From positions 1-52,416 of the forward strand of contig JAKQEA010000101.1 in NCBI GenBank assembly GCA_029558715.1: a stretch of 52,416 bases of DNA, written 5' to 3'. The notes beneath the pieces are model-generated. The model ran no database searches. It saw only the letters and a program-made list of their open reading frames with translations, and was not told where the DNA came from. Each line of letters starts with the position of its first letter. The first letter of the stretch is position 1. The translations under genes were made by a program, and so were the position numbers. Below are positions 34,299-44,651 of the stretch, in pieces. The stretch is from Bacteroidota bacterium. Its GTDB lineage: Bacteria; Bacteroidota; Bacteroidia; Chitinophagales; Chitinophagaceae.

Positions 34299-34841
34299 AT
34301 GGGAAAAGAGGCCTTTTTTTATGCAAGCCAGAAGGATATATACAATTTTACTAGTTCATTGGAAAAAGAAAATAGATATAAATATAACTTGGCTGGATTA
34401 AGGACCTTAGATGAAACTAAGCCCTACAACTCATTAGCAGATTTTCCCAATTTGGGTATAGCAGATGCTGATAATGATATTGAGTGTAAAAGGATTTTGG
34501 TTTATAATGCTGATAAAGAAATTATTGTCAGAGAAATTCCTCAATCTAAGGGAGGTATAAAGTATGGAATTGATCAATTAAAGAATAAGGATACAATTAT
34601 TTTTTCCCCGGGAGGAGAATTGGCTGGTAAAGATGCAATTATCCAAGGATCTATCAGCACTATTTCTGATAGTGGAACTGGTGTTGAAATATTCAATGTC
34701 TTTTTAAACTGCCTTAAAAAGGATTTTAAAAAAAAGCAAGGAGCATATATTGGTAAAAATGCCAAAGAAAAACTAGATGCCGGCTGGAGATTAACTCGGG
34801 GATTTAGGAGCCCCCCCGAGTATGATATTGAAAAATATTAA
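34299..34841 (+). CDS. Hypothetical accessory protein, 180 aa
   Basis: I do not recognise this protein. It starts MGKEAFFYASQKDIYNF, has no signal peptide, and carries a beta-rich middle (ECKRILVYNADKEIIVREIPQSKGGIKYG, KDTIIFSPGGELAGKDAIIQGSISTIS) followed by a helical basic stretch (NCLKKDFKKKQGAYIGKNAKEKL) and an Arg-containing tail. The codon use and low GC differ from clpB and other housekeeping genes nearby, suggesting acquisition. It is directly coupled to the 51-aa ORF upstream. A toxin or effector role is possible but nothing proves it. Confidence 0.7.
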   Translation: MGKEAFFYASQKDIYNFTSSLEKENRYKYNLAGLRTLDETKPYNSLADFPNLGIADADNDIECKRILVYNADKEIIVREIPQSKGGIKYGIDQLKNKDTIIFSPGGELAGKDAIIQGSISTISDSGTGVEIFNVFLNCLKKDFKKKQGAYIGKNAKEKLDAGWRLTRGFRSPPEYDIEKY

Positions 34842-34886
34842 ATCAATCAATATTTTAGATTATAAATTGCGACCTGACGGGGCTGC

Positions 34887-37496
34887 TTATTTTACTTTCT
34901 CCGGTGTTTCGTTCCTAAATACCACCACTCCATCAAAAACATCCACCAGTACCGGTTTTGTTTTATCAATATCACCGGCCAGTATTCTTTTCGATAACTG
35001 GTTTACAATTTCCTTTTGTATCAGCCGCTTCAGTGGCCTTGCACCAAACTGCGGGTCAAAGCCCTGCTCGGCGAGAAACTCCAGCGCATAATCACTGAAC
35101 TGTAATTGTATGCCGCTGTCGGCTACCAGCTTTTTCAGGTTGTTCAGCTGTATTTTGACAATACCCGCTATTTCTTTTTTCAGCAATGGCTGGAACATGA
35201 TGATCTCATCCACCCGGTTGAGAAACTCCGGCCGTATGGTCTGGCGCAGCAGGTTCATTACTTCCAGCTTTGCTTTTTCGGTAGCCTCAGCAATATTCTT
35301 CTCTGTTACTTTCTCAAACGCATCCATGATGAGGTGGCTGCCGATATTGCTGGTCATGATGATGATGGTGTTTTTGAAATTCACCACCCGGCCCTTGTTA
35401 TCGGTCAGGCGGCCATCATCCAGTACCTGCAGGAGTACATTCCAAACATCCGGGTGTGCTTTTTCTATTTCATCCAGCAATACCACACTGTATGGTTTAC
35501 GCCGAACGGCTTCTGTTAACTGACCGCCTTCATCATAGCCCACATAACCGGGAGGTGCACCTACTAATCTTGATACGGTATGTTTTTCCTGGTACTCACT
35601 CATGTCGATGCGGGTCATCATACTTTCATCATCAAACAAATATTCGGCAAGGGCCTTGGCCAGTTCTGTTTTACCCACACCTGTTGTGCCGAGGAAGATG
35701 AAAGAACCAATAGGTTTTTTCGGATCCTGCAAACCGGCACGGCTTCTGCGTATCGCATCGGCCACGGCGGTGATGGCTTCTTCCTGTCCCACCACCCTTT
35801 CATGCAAATGCTCTTCGAGGTGCAGGAGTTTTTCCCTGTCGCTTTGCAGCATTTTTTGCACAGGAATACCGGTAGCCTTGGCAATGCTTTCGGCAATGTC
35901 TTCGGCGTCGACTTCTTCTTTCAGTAATCGTTTTTCTGTTGAGTTAATTAGTTGACTGGTTAATTGGTTAATTAGTGTTTCCTGTTCTTTTATTTTTCCG
36001 TACCGTATTTCGGCTACTTTGCCGTAATCGCCTTCCCGTTCTGACCTTTCAGCCTGTTGTTTTAAATTTTCTATCTCCGCTTTTCCGTTCTGAATTTTCT
36101 CCACCACTTCTTTTTCTTCTTTCCATTTTGCTTTCAGTGTATCTCTTGTCACCGCCAGGTTGGCGATCTCGGTATTGAGTTCTTTCAGTTTCACTTCATC
36201 GTTCTCTCTCTTGATCGCTTCTCTTTCTATTTCCAGTTGACGAATCTGTCTTTCCAGCGTATCCAGTTCTTCGGGCATGGAGTTCATTTCCAGGCGAAGC
36301 TTAGCAGCACTTTCATCAATTAAGTCAATCGCTTTATCCGGTAAAAAACGATCGGTAATGTAACGGCTGGATAATTCCACCGCTGCAATAATAGCTTCGT
36401 CTTTGATGCGGACATGGTGGTGTGTTTCGTAGCGGTCTTTCAATCCCCGCAAAATAGAAATGGCATCTTCCACCGAAGGTTCATCAATCATCACTTTCTG
36501 GAAACGGCGTTCCAGTGCTTTATCCTTCTCAAAAAATTTCTGGTATTCGTTCAGTGTAGTGGCACCCACAGCACGGAGATCACCCTTGGCCAGTGCAGGT
36601 TTCAGAATATTGGCCGCATCCATGGCGCCTTCACCGCCACCTGCACCAACCAGTGTGTGTATCTCATCAATGAATAAGATTATTTCGCCGTCGCTGGTGC
36701 TTACTTCTTTCACCACGGCTTTCAAACGTTCTTCAAACTCCCCTTTATATTTTGCGCCGGCAATGAGCAATCCCATGTCGAGTGCATAGATGATCTTGCT
36801 TTTTAAATTTTCGGGTACATCGCCATTTACAATACGGTGTGCAATGCCTTCGGCAATGGCTGTTTTACCCACACCCGGTTCACCCACCAATATCGGGTTG
36901 TTCTTTGTACGGCGGGAAAGGATATGCAGTGTTCTTCTGATCTCTTCATCACGGCCGATAACGGGATCTAGTTTGCCCTGTCTTGCCAGTTCGTTTAAAT
37001 TCTTGGCATATTTATTCAGCGCATTGAATTCCTGTGATTGTGTTTGTGAAGTGATCTTTTCGCCTTTGCGTAATTCTTTGATGGCGGTAACAAGACCATT
37101 CTCAGAAAGCCCTGCATTCTTCAGCAATTTGGCTGCTGCATCATTGCCCTGCACAATCGCCAACAGGATATGCTCCGGTGTAACGAATTCATCACCGAAC
37201 TGTTTAAGTGCAGCTCCGGCCCGCAGTACCACAGTATTGGCATCACGGCTGATCTGTTGAGCCGCATCACCGGAAGCTTTGGGCAGCTTGCTGATAAGTT
37301 CATCAAGTTTGCTTTCCACCAGGTTTACGGTCACATTGTTTTTCTTCAATAAATAATCCACCGGCGAATCGGGCTGATCGAGCAACGCTTTTAAGATATG
37401 CTCGGTCTCAATATTCGGGCTTTGTGCGTTGAAAGCAATTTGCTGAGCTTGCTGAAAGGCCTCGGCTGCTTTTATGGTAAAATTTCCTAAGTTCAT
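34887..37496 (-). CDS. clpB: ClpB disaggregase
   Basis: 869 aa from the ATG at 37496 ([18 protein letters not shown]); the frame is open to 37544 but family members start here. It has the Clp N-domain (about 1-150), a first AAA+ module with Walker A at 205-212 (GEPGVGKT), the coiled-coil middle domain (about 400-530) and a second AAA+ module with Walker A at 603-610 (GTTGVGKT). With DnaK it rescues aggregated protein in the cytosol. Unusual: an 8-bp tandem repeat (35943-35976) lies in frame between the middle domain and the second AAA+ module. The gene is divergent from a beta-lactamase-family gene. Confidence 0.97.
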   Translation of the reverse strand: MNLGNFTIKAAEAFQQAQQIAFNAQSPNIETEHILKALLDQPDSPVDYLLKKNNVTVNLVESKLDELISKLPKASGDAAQQISRDANTVVLRAGAALKQFGDEFVTPEHILLAIVQGNDAAAKLLKNAGLSENGLVTAIKELRKGEKITSQTQSQEFNALNKYAKNLNELARQGKLDPVIGRDEEIRRTLHILSRRTKNNPILVGEPGVGKTAIAEGIAHRIVNGDVPENLKSKIIYALDMGLLIAGAKYKGEFEERLKAVVKEVSTSDGEIILFIDEIHTLVGAGGGEGAMDAANILKPALAKGDLRAVGATTLNEYQKFFEKDKALERRFQKVMIDEPSVEDAISILRGLKDRYETHHHVRIKDEAIIAAVELSSRYITDRFLPDKAIDLIDESAAKLRLEMNSMPEELDTLERQIRQLEIEREAIKRENDEVKLKELNTEIANLAVTRDTLKAKWKEEKEVVEKIQNGKAEIENLKQQAERSEREGDYGKVAEIRYGKIKEQETLINQLTSQLINSTEKRLLKEEVDAEDIAESIAKATGIPVQKMLQSDREKLLHLEEHLHERVVGQEEAITAVADAIRRSRAGLQDPKKPIGSFIFLGTTGVGKTELAKALAEYLFDDESMMTRIDMSEYQEKHTVSRLVGAPPGYVGYDEGGQLTEAVRRKPYSVVLLDEIEKAHPDVWNVLLQVLDDGRLTDNKGRVVNFKNTIIIMTSNIGSHLIMDAFEKVTEKNIAEATEKAKLEVMNLLRQTIRPEFLNRVDEIIMFQPLLKKEIAGIVKIQLNNLKKLVADSGIQLQFSDYALEFLAEQGFDPQFGARPLKRLIQKEIVNQLSKRILAGDIDKTKPVLVDVFDGVVVFRNETPEKVK
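35943..35976. repeat. Octanucleotide tandem repeat inside clpB
   Basis: Read on the plus strand: GTTAATTA, GTTGACTG, GTTAATTG, GTTAATTA, GT, that is four 8-bp units of consensus GTTAATTR. On the coding strand it specifies about 11 residues ([11 protein letters not shown] region) of ClpB near position 508-518. Eight is not a multiple of three, so a change in unit number would shift the frame. Confidence 0.75.
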
Positions 37497-37652
37497 ATTG
37501 ATTAATTTTAAAGCCGACAGACCACAGATGATAGTCCACAGCAATACAAGTGAACAACAGTGGTCGGTGGACCGTTGACAGTGGACAGTAACAAATACTT
37601 ATCCAACCCCGTAAATACCGTTACAATGTCATATAAAGTTAATTCTATCTGC
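37497..37652. other. Divergent promoter region with short degenerate repeats
   Basis: Between clpB (leftward) and the beta-lactamase-family gene (rightward). From about 37550 the sequence has degenerate 7-8-bp steps (GGTGGAC, CGTTGACA, GTGGACA), similar to the unit GTTGACTG in the clpB repeat. About 40 bp to the left, the reverse-complement motifs (CCGAC, ACCAC, TCCAC) also occur. Both genes' promoters must lie here, or the right gene starts further upstream at 37626. Confidence 0.4.
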
Positions 37653-38675
37653 ATGAAAGTCATATCCGTAGCGGTTTTCCTGCTATTCTTTCAGCCTGTC
37701 TTTTCACAATACGACTGGTCGCCACTGGATAAAGAACTGGAGGCCAAACAAAAACTGCTGGGCCAGGACATGGTGGCGATGATCTGGAAAGGAGATTCAC
37801 TGGTGTACAAAAAAGAAATGGGACAATTCAACAGCAAGACACAGGCACCGATTGCCAGTTGCAGCAAATGGCTGACCGCAGCACTGGTGATGCAGTTCGT
37901 GGATGAAGGAAAACTATCACTGGATGATAAGGTGGCGAAATATATTCCTGAGTTTGATAAATATTTTAAAGGTTATATCACCATACGGCATTGCCTCAGC
38001 CACATGACGGGAATTGAAGATGATGGCAAACTGGTAAAGCGATTACTGGAACGCAGAAAGTTTGCTTCGCTGGAAGAAGAAGTGAACGGATTTGCTGCCC
38101 GTGAAATCAGGGCTAATACCGGAACCGATTTCTGGTATGGCAATATCGGGTTGAATATTGCCGGCCGGGTGCTGGAGGTAGTGAGCAAAAGAAAATTCGA
38201 TGTGCTTATCCGCACCAAATTGTTATACCCGCTGGGTATGCGGAAGACCACTTTTACCAATTTGGATGGCGGCCCGGTCAATCCCTCCGGCGGTGCCAAA
38301 TCAACAGCAGAAGATTACATGAAATTCCTGGTGATGCTATTGAATAAAGGAAAATATAACGGGGTACAGATACTCAGTGAAAACTCGGTGAATGAAATGA
38401 TGAAAGTGCAGAACAAACCGGAACAAATAAAATATGCTCCCAAATCCGCTGCCGGTTTCAATTATACATCCGGAAGCTGGGCCATCGAAGAAAAGAATGG
38501 CGTTGCTACTGTGCTGGCCAGCCCGGGATTATTTGGTACCTGGCCGATGATCGATTATTGCCGGGGCTATGCTTACCTTGTATTTGTTAAGAACCTGCTG
38601 GGCGAAGAAAGGGCGGATGCACACCTGCAGATCAAAAAAGTGATCGACGAACAGATCACTTCCTCCTGTAAATAA
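37653..38675 (+). CDS. Serine hydrolase of the beta-lactamase (class C/EstB) family, exported
   Basis: 340 aa from the ATG at 37653 (signal MKVISVAVFLLFFQPVFSQ); an in-frame ATG at 37626 adds nine residues. The SxxK motif with catalytic Ser and Lys lies in ASCSKWLTAALV, the YxN motif in WYGNIGLNIAG and a later SPGLFGTW region takes the place of KTG. The fold group includes AmpC, D-aminopeptidases and esterases. The lack of a clear KTG favours an esterase or peptidase over a true beta-lactamase. Convergent with the DUF3857 pair (2 bp between stops). Confidence 0.88.
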   Translation: MKVISVAVFLLFFQPVFSQYDWSPLDKELEAKQKLLGQDMVAMIWKGDSLVYKKEMGQFNSKTQAPIASCSKWLTAALVMQFVDEGKLSLDDKVAKYIPEFDKYFKGYITIRHCLSHMTGIEDDGKLVKRLLERRKFASLEEEVNGFAAREIRANTGTDFWYGNIGLNIAGRVLEVVSKRKFDVLIRTKLLYPLGMRKTTFTNLDGGPVNPSGGAKSTAEDYMKFLVMLLNKGKYNGVQILSENSVNEMMKVQNKPEQIKYAPKSAAGFNYTSGSWAIEEKNGVATVLASPGLFGTWPMIDYCRGYAYLVFVKNLLGEERADAHLQIKKVIDEQITSSCK

Positions 38676-38677
38676 AA

Positions 38678-40603
38678 TCAAAAGCCTTTTGTCTGTTCAT
38701 TTTTAACCAGCACCACTTTGTTACGGTCTGCTTTATACATGGCATCGTAAAACTTCACCAGTGCTGCATAATCTTTTGCTGGATAAGTGCCGCCATAGTG
38801 CTCAATGCTCCGGTAATACCTCAGTTTGTTACCATCCAGTTTCACTGAACAATTATATTTTCCAAACTGGCTGGTAAGCGACACATCCTGCGGTATTGAT
38901 TCAGCGGTATAGCCGGCCGGCAGGGTAATCTCTACTGTATCAACATCTTTGTATTCGAAACTCAGTTCCAGGTCATACTTCCTGTTCTCATCCGGTGTCA
39001 GCCGGCGATAGGTTCTTGTCATCGTGTTAGGAACGATAAAAAGACGTTTACCGGTAATGGTGGCATAATTGCTTACTGTAATATCCAGCTTTTCTTCCAC
39101 GGCGGGCATGGTTGATTTTGTTTCTTTATAATCAAAACTGTTTACATCGTAAGTAGCAAAATCAAGTTGTTCATGCAGGTACTCTTTCACTTTGTCCTTT
39201 GAAAGACCATTGATGAGGCCATGATACTGGTCCTGCTGCAATCCGCCATAAGTTGTTTCTGAGGTAAGCTGCAAAGTGGCGTCTTCATCCAATACTGCTT
39301 TTACATGCCGCACCTGCAGGTTCTCGTTCATACCGTATTTAGGTGTCCGAACAAGTTTACCACCATTCTCATCCACCAGCAATACATACCTGTCGCAGGT
39401 AAAATCACCAAGGTAACCGGCAGGCATTGTCTGACTGGTACATTCCAGCCACACGGTATCTTTTTGTAATGGCACACAAAGTATAACATGGTTAAACTGG
39501 CTGGAAGGAAAATCTGCCATTATCTTCTTTGCATTTCGTCCCGCCCTTACCAGTGTATAATACGAGTTGATCCCCGCTTCCTTTAAGAGGCTGTACATGT
39601 AGTTGGTCAGCGCTTTGCAATCACCATAAGCTTTGGTGGCCACATAAGTGGCATCAAAAGGTTGCCAGCCCCCGATTCCTAACTGGATACTGATATAGCG
39701 GGTATTCTGCTGCATGTATTCATACAACTTTGCGATCTTTCCCTTAGGGTCAGCAATATTATCTGCCAGCTGGTGAACGGTCTGTTTGATATTAGCAGGC
39801 AAATTATCTTTTCCCTGGCGCAGGGCATGTACAAACTTGCCAAAGTCCTGCCAGGTTTGCATATTGCCTTTATACTTCTCGATTTCAAATTCTGTAGGAC
39901 CAAAAAAGATAGCTGTATTAATATCAAACCAGTTGGGAGAGGCATATTCATCCTTAATAGCAGGAAGGTCTTTTATCTCCCAGGTAAGGATCTTATCATT
40001 TTTGTCGGTGGTAACAACAGGATCCCCGGAATAATTATTTACCCGGTAGCGGACGGTGTAAGAAGCATCGCTGATGATACTGATACTGCTCTGCTGCACT
40101 GAATACTCTTCATCTTCTCTTGGCAGCCATACAGGGAAAAACAATGTGCCATTATACTTTATTTCCACTTCATACTGTACAGTATAGGGATAGGTCTTAT
40201 GAAAAAAATGATGAAATTTCCGGCGGTTATCGTCAATCAGGTTATTATCATCCGAGCCGGTAGCATCAATGATCTGCTTATTCTTAAGTTTTTTTAATTC
40301 TTTACCTTCTGCACTGTACAATATACCCTCGATATTTTTTATCTCATGCAGTTTGTCATAGTACTCTACAAACCCCGCCTGCCTGTCGCCATTCTCATTC
40401 AGTATAGTGATGGCATATTTTTTACGCAGGATAGCTTCCCCTGTATTCACAATCTCAAAGCTTATTTTCTCCATCCGCTTTACGGCATTGGCATCTTTCA
40501 GTAAGGCAGCTGGTATCTTCGAAACCGCATACTCTCCATCACCTGCAGCAACCGCTAATGTCGCTACAACAAAACAACAACCAGCAATGATCTTTTTTAT
40601 CAT
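38678..40603 (-). CDS. DUF3857 plus transglutaminase-like protein with intact catalytic Cys/His
   Basis: 641 aa with a signal peptide (MIKKIIAGCCFVVATLAVAAG). DUF3857 covers about 45-220; the transglutaminase core follows, with Cys in AYGDCKALTNYMYSLLKEAG, His in SQFNHVILCVPL and the acidic position in VWLECTSQTMPAGYLGDF. The last domain is beta-rich (DUF2569/barrel-like end). Known: this architecture is common in Bacteroidota, exported, of unproven substrate. The next gene upstream (40607) is a full-length paralogue, 3 bp away, so they form an operon. Confidence 0.9.
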   Translation of the reverse strand: MIKKIIAGCCFVVATLAVAAGDGEYAVSKIPAALLKDANAVKRMEKISFEIVNTGEAILRKKYAITILNENGDRQAGFVEYYDKLHEIKNIEGILYSAEGKELKKLKNKQIIDATGSDDNNLIDDNRRKFHHFFHKTYPYTVQYEVEIKYNGTLFFPVWLPREDEEYSVQQSSISIISDASYTVRYRVNNYSGDPVVTTDKNDKILTWEIKDLPAIKDEYASPNWFDINTAIFFGPTEFEIEKYKGNMQTWQDFGKFVHALRQGKDNLPANIKQTVHQLADNIADPKGKIAKLYEYMQQNTRYISIQLGIGGWQPFDATYVATKAYGDCKALTNYMYSLLKEAGINSYYTLVRAGRNAKKIMADFPSSQFNHVILCVPLQKDTVWLECTSQTMPAGYLGDFTCDRYVLLVDENGGKLVRTPKYGMNENLQVRHVKAVLDEDATLQLTSETTYGGLQQDQYHGLINGLSKDKVKEYLHEQLDFATYDVNSFDYKETKSTMPAVEEKLDITVSNYATITGKRLFIVPNTMTRTYRRLTPDENRKYDLELSFEYKDVDTVEITLPAGYTAESIPQDVSLTSQFGKYNCSVKLDGNKLRYYRSIEHYGGTYPAKDYAALVKFYDAMYKADRNKVVLVKNEQTKGF

Positions 40604-40606
40604 GAA

Positions 40607-42619
40607 CTATTTTTTCTTTTTAAATACGATCTGTTCGGCCTGCTTTTTCACCACGAGATTAAAAAACTCCCGGAGCATTTCATATTCCTCCGGCAGAAAA
40701 TAGGCACGGCTGATACGGATGCGGGAACGGAAAGATATGCCGCTGCCGGATTGTGAAACCCGGTATTCAAACATGCCTTCATTTTCTTCATTCAGTTTCA
40801 CCACCATTGACTGGGGCAATTCATCCACCACATACCCGGTCGGGATATCCATTTGCAGGGTATAGGTCTCATCAAATCCATACGGCATTTCCACGGGATA
40901 GGACCGCTCAGCAGATTTAAATGGATTTTCCTTATGCCCCTCCCCAAACATCGGGTTCAGGTAAATGATATCTTCTTTTTCTTCGGTAAAATCAAAATCA
41001 TATTTTATTCCCAGCACTTCTTCATACTTGTCCAGTGAATCAACAACGAAGTTGCTTACGATCATCTCGTGGCCAAATGCTTTTTTAATATCAGTCACCA
41101 GTTGATCCTTACCCTTTTCTTTGATACGGTCCCTCAAACTGAGTGATTCATAATAGCCGGGTGTTTGGATCATACTGCCCACTATATTCCCCTTGTCGTC
41201 ATTGATAACAAAAACAGTGGTAGTTTTCCGTTCCATTAAAGAGTCGCTTAACAATTCAATTGGTTCTGCTGCTTTATTAATTATCCTGGCATGGCCGTTA
41301 TAACAACGTACCGGCAGATGGCCAAACCCCAGCCGGGGTTCGCTGGCATCGAGGTAAATGGCTTTCCCATCGACCACGGCCCTTGCTATTACATAATTGT
41401 ACTGCGTGATGAGAGGATACATTGCATATGTCATCCCATTAGAACGGGTACTCAAAATAACAGGGTCTGCATCTATGTCAGCATACTTGAGCATAGCAGT
41501 GAGAAGCAGGTTTATTTCAGAAACTGTTCCACTTTTCGATTTGAGCAGATTCTTAAGTGTCTGGTCAACAAAAAGGTCGCTATGATCTGTACAGGTAAAG
41601 TTATCCCTGACGTAATTATATATCTTTTGCGCTTTGCTTTTGTTTCCGGTCACACCTTCTGTAAGTGGCTTTACAACATCTTTCAGCCAGCCATTGTCTT
41701 TTGTCACCGGTTTTCCAAAAAATTCAGCTTCCATGAGGTCATTGGCCAGTTTGGGCCATGACCCCATGATGTTCCGGTAAGTTAGTGGTTGCCTGTACTC
41801 TGACAATTGAAATTCGATCTTGGCTATATGATTATCAATGGTAGAAGTAAAACTTTCTTCTTTAAGTGCCGGCACATTCTTAATTACCCAACGGTTGTCT
41901 GCGACATTTGCATTAAACCGGTATCTTTCTGATGCACCAACATCCCGGCTGTCGATGATGGTGAAACCTTCCATATGAGACTTTTTGTCGTTGATATCAT
42001 ATCTCTTATATCCCTGGGTCAGAAAAACATATCCTAAAAACTCAGGTAATGAAAGGTTGTACTCACTCCACAAGCGGGGATAAGCACCCTGGAACTCCCA
42101 TGGCTGAAGATTTTGCAAAAAATCAGATGTAATGGTATACTCATACTCAATAATGGAGCCTTCTTTTACATTGGGGAAAGTGAATTTCTTAACTACCCTG
42201 TTCTTGCTGATCTTATCCTTAAACACAGATGATTTTACATCCAGTTTTGTTTCTACCACTTTTCCATTCTCCAGGTTATAGGTCACCGCTTTTAGTTTAT
42301 TCAGTTCCTCTTCCGCATTGCCATCTGCATACAATGAAATAGAGATGTTGGCAACATCATAGCCGTTCTTATTTAGTATATGCACCCGTTTGTAGTGTTT
42401 ATACACCAGGGAAAACCAGCCTTTGGTATTTCCTTCAATGGTGCTATGCCCTATATCAGCAATCACTACTGCATTGGCATTACTGTCAATCGGGTATACT
42501 TTTGTTGCAAAATCCTTTTCAGTAACATTCCCAAATTTTACTGTAGACTTCTCCTGTGCAGTAAGGGTTAAGCAGGCAAGGAATAGCCCGGAGATAAGCA
42601 GGGGCAATTTTGAACTCAT
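40607..42619 (-). CDS. DUF3857 plus transglutaminase-like paralogue lacking catalytic Cys and His
   Basis: 670 aa, signal peptide MSSKLPLLISGLFLACLTLTAQ. The architecture matches the downstream neighbour: DUF3857 (about 50-230), transglutaminase fold and beta-rich end domain. In the transglutaminase part, the motif reads LKSKSGTVSEINLLLTAMLKYADI, with no Cys, and the His position reads TQYNYVIARAV; the Asp motif YLDASEPRLGFGHLP remains. It is therefore probably inactive as a transglutaminase. It is the first gene of the pair and may act as a binding partner for the 641-aa protein. Confidence 0.88.
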   Translation of the reverse strand: MSSKLPLLISGLFLACLTLTAQEKSTVKFGNVTEKDFATKVYPIDSNANAVVIADIGHSTIEGNTKGWFSLVYKHYKRVHILNKNGYDVANISISLYADGNAEEELNKLKAVTYNLENGKVVETKLDVKSSVFKDKISKNRVVKKFTFPNVKEGSIIEYEYTITSDFLQNLQPWEFQGAYPRLWSEYNLSLPEFLGYVFLTQGYKRYDINDKKSHMEGFTIIDSRDVGASERYRFNANVADNRWVIKNVPALKEESFTSTIDNHIAKIEFQLSEYRQPLTYRNIMGSWPKLANDLMEAEFFGKPVTKDNGWLKDVVKPLTEGVTGNKSKAQKIYNYVRDNFTCTDHSDLFVDQTLKNLLKSKSGTVSEINLLLTAMLKYADIDADPVILSTRSNGMTYAMYPLITQYNYVIARAVVDGKAIYLDASEPRLGFGHLPVRCYNGHARIINKAAEPIELLSDSLMERKTTTVFVINDDKGNIVGSMIQTPGYYESLSLRDRIKEKGKDQLVTDIKKAFGHEMIVSNFVVDSLDKYEEVLGIKYDFDFTEEKEDIIYLNPMFGEGHKENPFKSAERSYPVEMPYGFDETYTLQMDIPTGYVVDELPQSMVVKLNEENEGMFEYRVSQSGSGISFRSRIRISRAYFLPEEYEMLREFFNLVVKKQAEQIVFKKKK

Positions 42620-42748
42620 AGTGATGGTTAAATGTGGTTAAATTCGTTCAACAAAGCTCAATTTTACGCAAAAAATCCAAACTTGTCAATGATACAAGCG
42701 ACAATAGAATCAATTCGGTTAAAAAGACATTAATTACCCCTGAACCTG

Positions 42749-43672
42749 TTGCATAAACATACCCATTTTGTCAAAAAAACAGCTGCCAGGCTGGGCTTTG
42801 GCTTTTGCGGTATCGCCAGGGCCCATAAACTGGATGAAGATGCGGCCCGGCTGGAAAAATGGCTGCAGAAAGGAATGCATGGGAGCATGCAGTACATGGA
42901 AAATCATTTTGACCTGCGTATCGATCCTGCCAAACTGGTTCCGGGTGCCCGGTCAGTCATTACTTTATTATTAAATTATTATCCTTCGCAGGGTCAGCAG
43001 CCGGAGGCCCCCGGTATATCAAAGTATGCTTACGGGCAGGATTATCATGAAGTAATAAGAGTGAAATTGAACCAATTAATAGCACTGATGCAGGAAGAGA
43101 TCGGAGAAATACATGGAAGGGGCTTTGTTGATTCTGCCCCTGTGCTGGAAAGAACATGGGCGCAGAAAAGCGGCCTGGGCTGGATAGGCAAGAATGGAAA
43201 CCTGATCACTAAACAAAGCGGATCCTTCTATTTTATCGCTACCCTTATTACCGATAAAGAATTTGTTTATGATGATCCATGGGCCAGGGATTATTGCGGT
43301 ACCTGTACCAAATGTATTGATGCTTGTCCAACCGAAGCGATATTGCCCGATAAAGTAATTGATGGCAGTAAGTGTATTTCGTATTTCACTATTGAGTTGA
43401 AGGATATGCTGATACCTGATGAAATGAAAGGAAAATTTGATGGCTGGATGTTTGGTTGTGATACCTGCCAGGATGTTTGTCCATGGAACCGCTTCAGCAA
43501 ACCACATAGTGAAACTTCATTCTCCCCCATCCCTGAAATACTAAACCTGGCAACAAAAGAATGGGAAATGATGACAGAAGAAAGTTTTAAAACAATATTC
43601 AGGCACTCCCCGCTGAGGCGGACAAAATGGAAGGGCATTCAGCGAAACCTCAAATTCATTTCCGGTAACTGA
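42749..43672 (+). CDS. queG: Epoxyqueuosine reductase
   Basis: 307 aa from a TTG at 42749 ([23 protein letters not shown]); no in-frame ATG precedes residue 43. Motifs: [18 protein letters not shown] (cobalamin-domain side), [25 protein letters not shown], and two 4Fe-4S clusters from [12 protein letters not shown] and [11 protein letters not shown]. It reduces epoxyqueuosine to queuosine in tRNA, the last step of the pathway, using cobalamin in the cytosol. The stop TGA abuts the convergent gene's TGA as TGATCA. Confidence 0.96.
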   Translation: MHKHTHFVKKTAARLGFGFCGIARAHKLDEDAARLEKWLQKGMHGSMQYMENHFDLRIDPAKLVPGARSVITLLLNYYPSQGQQPEAPGISKYAYGQDYHEVIRVKLNQLIALMQEEIGEIHGRGFVDSAPVLERTWAQKSGLGWIGKNGNLITKQSGSFYFIATLITDKEFVYDDPWARDYCGTCTKCIDACPTEAILPDKVIDGSKCISYFTIELKDMLIPDEMKGKFDGWMFGCDTCQDVCPWNRFSKPHSETSFSPIPEILNLATKEWEMMTEESFKTIFRHSPLRRTKWKGIQRNLKFISGN

Positions 43673-44533
43673 TCAGAAGTCGTTATCACTCCTTATCTGT
43701 TGCAGTTGTTTGGCAAAAGCGGTCCAAATCTTTTTAGCGTCAGGATGCTTATAATATTTATTGAATAATCGTTGAGTTTCAACAAGGTTTTTACCATAAG
43801 AATAATAATATACCGCCAGGTTGAGAACAATTTCTTTCCGCAGGCCATCATCATGAGCCAGGTCATCATCCAGCTTTTCATAGGGCTGCTCTCCCAGTTT
43901 ACCCAGGTTATCATTAATTATGCTTTTCAGCTCCTGGTCACCCGGAACGACTGTGATCTTTCCTTTGTTATACCTGAGTAAAATACTGCTTATTTCAACC
44001 GGCGCTCCATCTGTGGTATCTGTATAACCACAGGCAAAACAGGTAAAGAAATACCCCAGCTGTTCATGAAAATCATAAATAAATTCATTTTCCTTTGTAA
44101 TAATGGTATTACCGGCAAAGAGTTTGGCGACATGCTGGTATTTATTCGTACCAATATTTTTAAAAATGTAGATCTCATCACAGCAATGAGCACCACCGGT
44201 GAAATTGGAAATCAGCAATTCTTTCTTTCCATCCTTATCCAGGTCGGCAAAAGCATGATCGGAATACAACGGAGAATCAGTTTCATCGGCTACCAGGGTT
44301 TTAAAAAAATTAGCCAGTGTTATTGTTTTTCTTTCTTTGGTTATAAGTACTATGTTTTTGGGAGTTTTTGTTTTTTCCCCTTGTTGAAAAAAAATAGTGG
44401 TGGGATCCGGCTCCAGTTCAATCACACTATCCCTGGCATAAAACACTGTATCGCCAACCCGTACCTGTGCATCAGCTATTATTACCCCAAAAAGCAGTGA
44501 CACAAAAACTATTACTCCTTTTATCCTTACCAT
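43673..44533 (-). CDS. Exported hypothetical protein with EF-hand-like DxDxDG segment
   Basis: 286 aa from the ATG at 44533 (MVRIKGVIVFVSLLFGVIIADAQ, signal peptide); the frame is open to 44626 and another ATG lies at 44542. In the middle, AFADLDKDGKKELLISNFTGGAHCCDEIYIF resembles an FG-GAP/integrin-like repeat with a calcium-binding loop. Three Cys follow (HCCDE, FTCFACGY), so disulfides are likely. The C-terminal third is helical. No function can be given. Divergent from anmK. Confidence 0.8.
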   Translation of the reverse strand: MVRIKGVIVFVSLLFGVIIADAQVRVGDTVFYARDSVIELEPDPTTIFFQQGEKTKTPKNIVLITKERKTITLANFFKTLVADETDSPLYSDHAFADLDKDGKKELLISNFTGGAHCCDEIYIFKNIGTNKYQHVAKLFAGNTIITKENEFIYDFHEQLGYFFTCFACGYTDTTDGAPVEISSILLRYNKGKITVVPGDQELKSIINDNLGKLGEQPYEKLDDDLAHDDGLRKEIVLNLAVYYYSYGKNLVETQRLFNKYYKHPDAKKIWTAFAKQLQQIRSDNDF

Positions 44534-44651
44534 GTTCAACATAATTTCTTTAAAGTTACTGATTGACGCAACGGTAAACAAAAGGGATGCAGTTAAAATC
44601 GGGCCTAATAAAAATTTTTCAGGCACAAACCGTCAAACTAACTTCACATAC

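Noticed and set aside
35106-37352. Several plus-strand ORFs of 60-156 codons opposite clpB
   Set aside because: They are antisense shadows of a long conserved coding sequence with no independent signals.
37653-38675. True antibiotic-resistance beta-lactamase
   Set aside because: SxxK and YxN are present, but a clear KTG is missing and the family includes many esterases and peptidases.
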